The notes below the pieces were generated by a model, which did not search any database, was not told where the DNA came from, and worked only from the letters and a program-made list of their open reading frames with translations. This document shows, in pieces, positions 4,158-7,135 of a DNA stretch of 7,135 bases (the first letter of the stretch is position 1; the number at the start of each line of letters is the position of its first letter). The translations under genes were made by a program, and so were the position numbers. Source of the stretch: Candidatus Coatesiibacteriota bacterium (lineage in GTDB: Bacteria > B130-G9); the NCBI GenBank assembly GCA_016929465.1, contig JAFGIT010000192.1, forward strand, positions 1 through 7,135, written 5' to 3'.

Positions 4158-6128
4158 ATGCTAAAGAAAATCATTACCGGCAGCCTGCGTCAGCGCCTGC
4201 TGACGCCCACCGGCGTCATCCTCGCCCTCTGCATCATCGGGCTGTCTGTTCTCTTGATCGTTGTCCAGCAAGGGCAACTTAACCAATTGAGAGATGCTGT
4301 GCTCTCATCGATCAAGATGAGCAACGACGAGACGAGGGACGCTTTCGCGACTATGGATGAGCAAGTGAATGTCTCATTGCGACACATGTCCGAGACCGCC
4401 TGCACGTCCATCGCGAATGCGACGCGGGAGGGCCTTCATCAACAAAAAGACTCACTAGGAAGGGACCTGGAGAATGCTCTGCGGGAGAATGCAAACTCGA
4501 TCGCGGACCTTCTGGCCCAGGTTGCTCCAAGGGCGATTCTCGCCAATGACTTCCTCGAGCTGATAAACTTCTCCAAGTCAGCTTCCGGAAATCCGGATAT
4601 AGTATATGCGGTCTTCCTAAAACCAGATGGCGATCCTCTCACCCGATATCTGGACCGCCAGAATCCTGATGTCAGGGAATACATCAAGAATGGCAACGGC
4701 AATTCGAGCATAGAGAAGGCAATTGATGGCTCTCGAAAAGACAAGGCCGTGTTCTTTGTAGAAAAGACGGTTGCTATCGAGGGCCAGGACCTCGGGAAGA
4801 TACTGCTTTGCGTCAGCAAGAGGTCTTCGATGGACAAGTTGAAGGAAATGGAGGTGAGCTTCTCTTCTCTAATCGACAGCAACAAGAGGGAAGTAGAGAG
4901 TGTCATCGACTCTGAATCCGGCAAAGTGACCCGAAAGATGCAGGACATGATCCGCGAATTGGACAGCAAGAATGTGACTGCCGCAAAAGCCATCGGCGAT
5001 ACAATGAACAAGTCATGTGATACGATCAAATCGAAGACCAAGCAAATCTCAGCCGGAGTGGGCGGCGCATCTATAGCGGCGGTATTCGTCATTCTCTTTC
5101 TCGTGGTAACCAAGATCTCGAAGCGGATAAATCACCTCGTGTCAGATCTGCATGTTAGCGCGAGAGACGTCGCGACTTCTTCTGGCCAGATATCTTCCAC
5201 TAGTGAATCCCTTGCTGAATGGGCATCGCAACAAGCGTCGTCGATTGAGGAGACATCCGCTTCACTCGAGGAAATGTCTGCCATGACCAAGCAAAACGCG
5301 CAGGATGCGGTCGAAGTCAATAGCCTGATGAAGAAGGCTAGAACCATCATCGGCAACGCAAACTGCTCAATGCAGCAGCTGACTTCCTCGATGAAAGACA
5401 TCAGCGCAGCGAGCGAGAAAACTCAGAAGATCGTCAAGACGATAGACGAAATAGCATTTCAAACCAATCTACTGGCTTTGAACGCGGCAGTCGAAGCGGC
5501 AAGAGCGGGAGAGGCCGGCGCGGGCTTCTCCGTTGTTGCGAACGAAGTGCGCAATCTCGCCGGCCGGGCAGCAGGGGCAGCGCGCAGCACTGCTGAGCTC
5601 ATTGAAGGAACAGTCAGGCTCGTGAATGACGGCTCCTCGATAGTCGAGCGAACAAATAAGGAGTTCAGCGAGGTAGAGACCTCCACTATCGATGTCGGCG
5701 AGCTGATCGATTCGATCTCCAGAGGCTCCAATGAGAACGCCCAAGGCATTCAGCAATTAACTGACACAGCCGCAGAAATGGACAAAGTAACTCAGAAGAC
5801 GGCTGCCAGCGCCGAGGAATCTGCCGCTGCTTCATTGGACATGTTCTCACAGACCGAGCAGATGAGAAAGGTCGTCGACGAACTCGTTGCGCTGGTTAGC
5901 GGCTCGGGAACTCAATGGCAAAAAGACGAGGGCGAAGTCTCTTCCGAGCAAAGAGCCTGGGATGAATCCGATCGGGCATTTTCGCTGAAAAGCGGTGATA
6001 TATTCGAACAAGATTGCAGCAATTCGGATGGTGAGGGAATCAGAGGCTCTCAACCATATAAAGCCGAGGATGACCCAGTTCTAAAGAATTCTGGGTCAAA
6101 TGAAGACCCACGGTGTGAGTGCAGCTGA
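4158..6128 (+). CDS. Methyl-accepting chemotaxis protein (transmembrane chemoreceptor)
   Basis: 656 residues from ATG 4158. A first membrane segment lies at about 18-37 and a second at about 299-318, with a periplasmic region of about 260 residues between. Residues about 125-222 (for example DIVYAVFLKPDGDPLTRY and VEKTVAIEGQDLGKILLCVS) look like a PAS-like Cache sensor, flanked by long helices. The cytoplasmic part has the coiled coil with SSIEETSASLEEMSAMTKQN (361-380) and the conserved hairpin tip IAFQTNLLALNAAVEAARAG (432-451), continuing EAGAGFSVVANEVRNLAGRAA, which contacts CheA and CheW. Helices with EE/Q/A methylation-like patches flank it. No full HAMP domain separates the second membrane segment from the coiled coil. 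The C-terminus is a polar tail of about 75 residues without the NWETF-type CheR/CheB tether. The gene follows the binding-protein gene by 173 bases, so that protein is its likely partner. Confidence 0.93.
   Translation: MLKKIITGSLRQRLLTPTGVILALCIIGLSVLLIVVQQGQLNQLRDAVLSSIKMSNDETRDAFATMDEQVNVSLRHMSETACTSIANATREGLHQQKDSLGRDLENALRENANSIADLLAQVAPRAILANDFLELINFSKSASGNPDIVYAVFLKPDGDPLTRYLDRQNPDVREYIKNGNGNSSIEKAIDGSRKDKAVFFVEKTVAIEGQDLGKILLCVSKRSSMDKLKEMEVSFSSLIDSNKREVESVIDSESGKVTRKMQDMIRELDSKNVTAAKAIGDTMNKSCDTIKSKTKQISAGVGGASIAAVFVILFLVVTKISKRINHLVSDLHVSARDVATSSGQISSTSESLAEWASQQASSIEETSASLEEMSAMTKQNAQDAVEVNSLMKKARTIIGNANCSMQQLTSSMKDISAASEKTQKIVKTIDEIAFQTNLLALNAAVEAARAGEAGAGFSVVANEVRNLAGRAAGAARSTAELIEGTVRLVNDGSSIVERTNKEFSEVETSTIDVGELIDSISRGSNENAQGIQQLTDTAAEMDKVTQKTAASAEESAAASLDMFSQTEQMRKVVDELVALVSGSGTQWQKDEGEVSSEQRAWDESDRAFSLKSGDIFEQDCSNSDGEGIRGSQPYKAEDDPVLKNSGSNEDPRCECS
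6071..6110 (+). other. Three-arm inverted repeat at the 3' end of the chemoreceptor gene
   Basis: TGACCCAG (6071-6078) is a perfect inverted copy of CTGGGTCA (6091-6098), and TGGGTC (6092-6097) can also pair with GACCCA (6105-6110). The middle arm can therefore form only one of two hairpins at a time. The element sits in the last codons of the receptor gene and encodes part of its unusual tail. No U-run follows directly. Confidence 0.55.
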
Positions 6129-6196
6129 CGTTTATTGCTCATCTGGTTCTGCAATCCGAAGACAATAAATCCGAAATCACAAAACAGGTTGGGTTT

Positions 6197-6228
6197 GAGC
6201 GGGGGAGTGATTCCGCCCCTTCTTTTTT
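6197..6228 (+). terminator. Imperfect intrinsic terminator after the chemoreceptor
   Basis: GAGCGGGG (6197-6204) can pair with TTCCGCCC (6211-6218) with one A-C mismatch and two G-U pairs, followed by TTCTTTTTT (6220-6228). It shares TCCGCCCCTT with the two perfect terminators to the left. It lies 69 bases after the receptor stop. Confidence 0.7.
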
Positions 6229-6334
6229 GTGGCCAAGCTCGATGCTTCGATGAATTCCTCTTTCAGCCGCTCCCGGTTTCCCCTGAAACATCTCGAAGGT
6301 TGCCGTGTTCAGCTTGCGAGGAGTTGGCGATTGA

Positions 6335-6353
6335 CGGCGCGATATAGGCGCCG
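6335..6353 (+). promoter_or_regulatory. Hairpin upstream of the thioredoxin-like gene
   Basis: CGGCGC (6335-6340) pairs perfectly with GCGCCG (6348-6353) around a seven-base loop, 30 bases before ATG 6384. A TTGACG at 6331-6336 overlaps it but has no good -10 partner. It could be an operator-like palindrome or an RNA hairpin; evidence is slight. Confidence 0.3.
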
Positions 6354-6383
6354 AATTTCACTTATTGACCTTGGAGATTAGAT

Positions 6384-7016
6384 ATGAGTCGAATTGGGAA
6401 TCCGCAGAGACTTCCATTTAGGGTGATTCTCTTCGCCTTGATCCTGTTGACGGGGATTGCGGCAGTCGGTTACGAGATTCTGAATGGCCAGTGTCCGATG
6501 AAGGTAGATGGCCTGCTGGCGAGCGAGATGAATGAGCTGGCAAGCAAGTGCGGTGGGTGCCCATCAGCTCAAAAGGGCACCTGCGCCGCCAAAAGCGCCC
6601 CGTGCGCAGTAACTGAAAGCGCTCCCAATCCTGAGGATAGGGCAGTCATCTTTATCTTGCTCGACAATGCTTCTTCAGAGACCGCGAGCAAGGCGGCTGA
6701 GATGCTCGAGTCACTCACAGCGAGACTTGTCGAGGCGAACCAGCCGGTTCTTTCAATGACACTTCGCAAGGGTGAGCGGGGCTTCGACCAGATGATCAGG
6801 CAATTCTCGATCAAATCGCTGCCGACGGTTGTTGCCCTTAGTCAGGGCTGCAAATCGACCGTGGTCAAGACCGAGGACATAGGAGAGGATGCCCTCAATC
6901 GGGCATTCGCGAATGCCTCGAAGGACACCGGTTGTGTGCCCACAGCGTCCACCCCGGCTGCGCCGACCTGCAGCGCCACTTGCCACGGCAATCTTCAAAC
7001 GCCAGAGAGCGAATAA
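6384..7016 (+). CDS. Membrane-anchored, cysteine-rich protein with thioredoxin-like fold
   Basis: 210 residues; ATG 6384 follows GGAG (6373-6376) by seven bases. Residues about 12-31 (FRVILFALILLTGIAAVGY) form an uncleaved-looking membrane anchor, so the rest probably faces the periplasm. Residues 37-74 contain five Cys, including CGGC (56-59). Residues about 87-180 follow thioredoxin-fold order: strand AVIFILLDN, helix to about 118, strand PVLSMTLRKG, helix, then FSIKSLPTVVAL (141-152) with the cis-proline at P147. The position after the first strand, where thioredoxins carry CXXC, reads ASSET, so the usual active site is missing. Further Cys are at 156, 184, 196 and 200; the tail is Thr/Pro/Ala-rich. 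The gene lies after a terminator and appears to be its own unit. A redox-inactive thioredoxin-like scaffold or a disulfide relay using the outlying Cys pairs are both possible; the function is not known. Confidence 0.75.
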   Translation: MSRIGNPQRLPFRVILFALILLTGIAAVGYEILNGQCPMKVDGLLASEMNELASKCGGCPSAQKGTCAAKSAPCAVTESAPNPEDRAVIFILLDNASSETASKAAEMLESLTARLVEANQPVLSMTLRKGERGFDQMIRQFSIKSLPTVVALSQGCKSTVVKTEDIGEDALNRAFANASKDTGCVPTASTPAAPTCSATCHGNLQTPESE

Positions 7017-7135
7017 GCATGAAATAGAGGTTGGCTCGGGCTTAGAGCCGCTCGCTCGATAGATAAGCTATTCAGGGATACTGGCCGTTATTGGCTGGTG
7101 TGTGATTGGTGTGTGCGGTCATTCTTATGGTCGCA

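Noticed and set aside
6969-6989. Possible heme c site CSATCH in the thioredoxin-like protein
   Set aside because: It is CXXXCH, not CXXCH, in a low-complexity tail, with no other cytochrome features.
7033-7049. Hairpin GGCTC/GAGCC after the last gene as a terminator
   Set aside because: Only five base pairs and no following U-run.

Overview
The window reads as bacterial accessory DNA from a chemotactic, Gram-negative-type organism. Three products carry N-terminal export or membrane signals, one is a full methyl-accepting chemotaxis protein (MCP), and ribosome sites are strong GGAGG types. The style (parallel beta-helix protein with a C-terminal Ig/fibronectin-like module, PhnD-like binding protein, many short tandem heptamers) resembles uncultivated or deltaproteobacteria-like lineages. 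No marker gene fixes the taxon, so that placement is weak inference.

Left part (1-2475): a two-gene module occurs twice in direct orientation. Each copy ends a secreted beta-helix protein gene, then after a 10-nt gap encodes a 38-residue peptide with the invariant C-terminus GPSLSCTGFGGSASC, then a GTTCAAA-type heptamer array, then a GNRA-loop intrinsic terminator. Copy 1 has only the last 35 codons of its large gene inside the window; copy 2 is complete (709-2265). The two copies align without a gap for about 285 bp at an offset of exactly 2155 bp. Differences are mostly synonymous, so the small peptide is a genuine gene. Its shape (conserved leader with YxxPxV, small Gly/Ser/Cys-rich core) is that of a ribosomally made, modified peptide (RiPP) precursor, but no modifying enzyme is in the window. 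This is the best candidate for an undescribed system here.

Middle part (2476-6128): about 490 bp without a convincing gene leads into a recognisable promoter, a PhnD-like periplasmic binding protein (3091-3984) and an MCP (4158-6128). The pair probably acts as a split chemosensor in which the binding protein presents a ligand to the receptor. An imperfect terminator follows the receptor.

Right part (6384-7016): a membrane-anchored, cysteine-rich protein with a thioredoxin-like fold that keeps the cis-proline motif but lacks a CXXC at the usual active-site position. Its function is unknown. The last 119 bases hold no gene that I can support.
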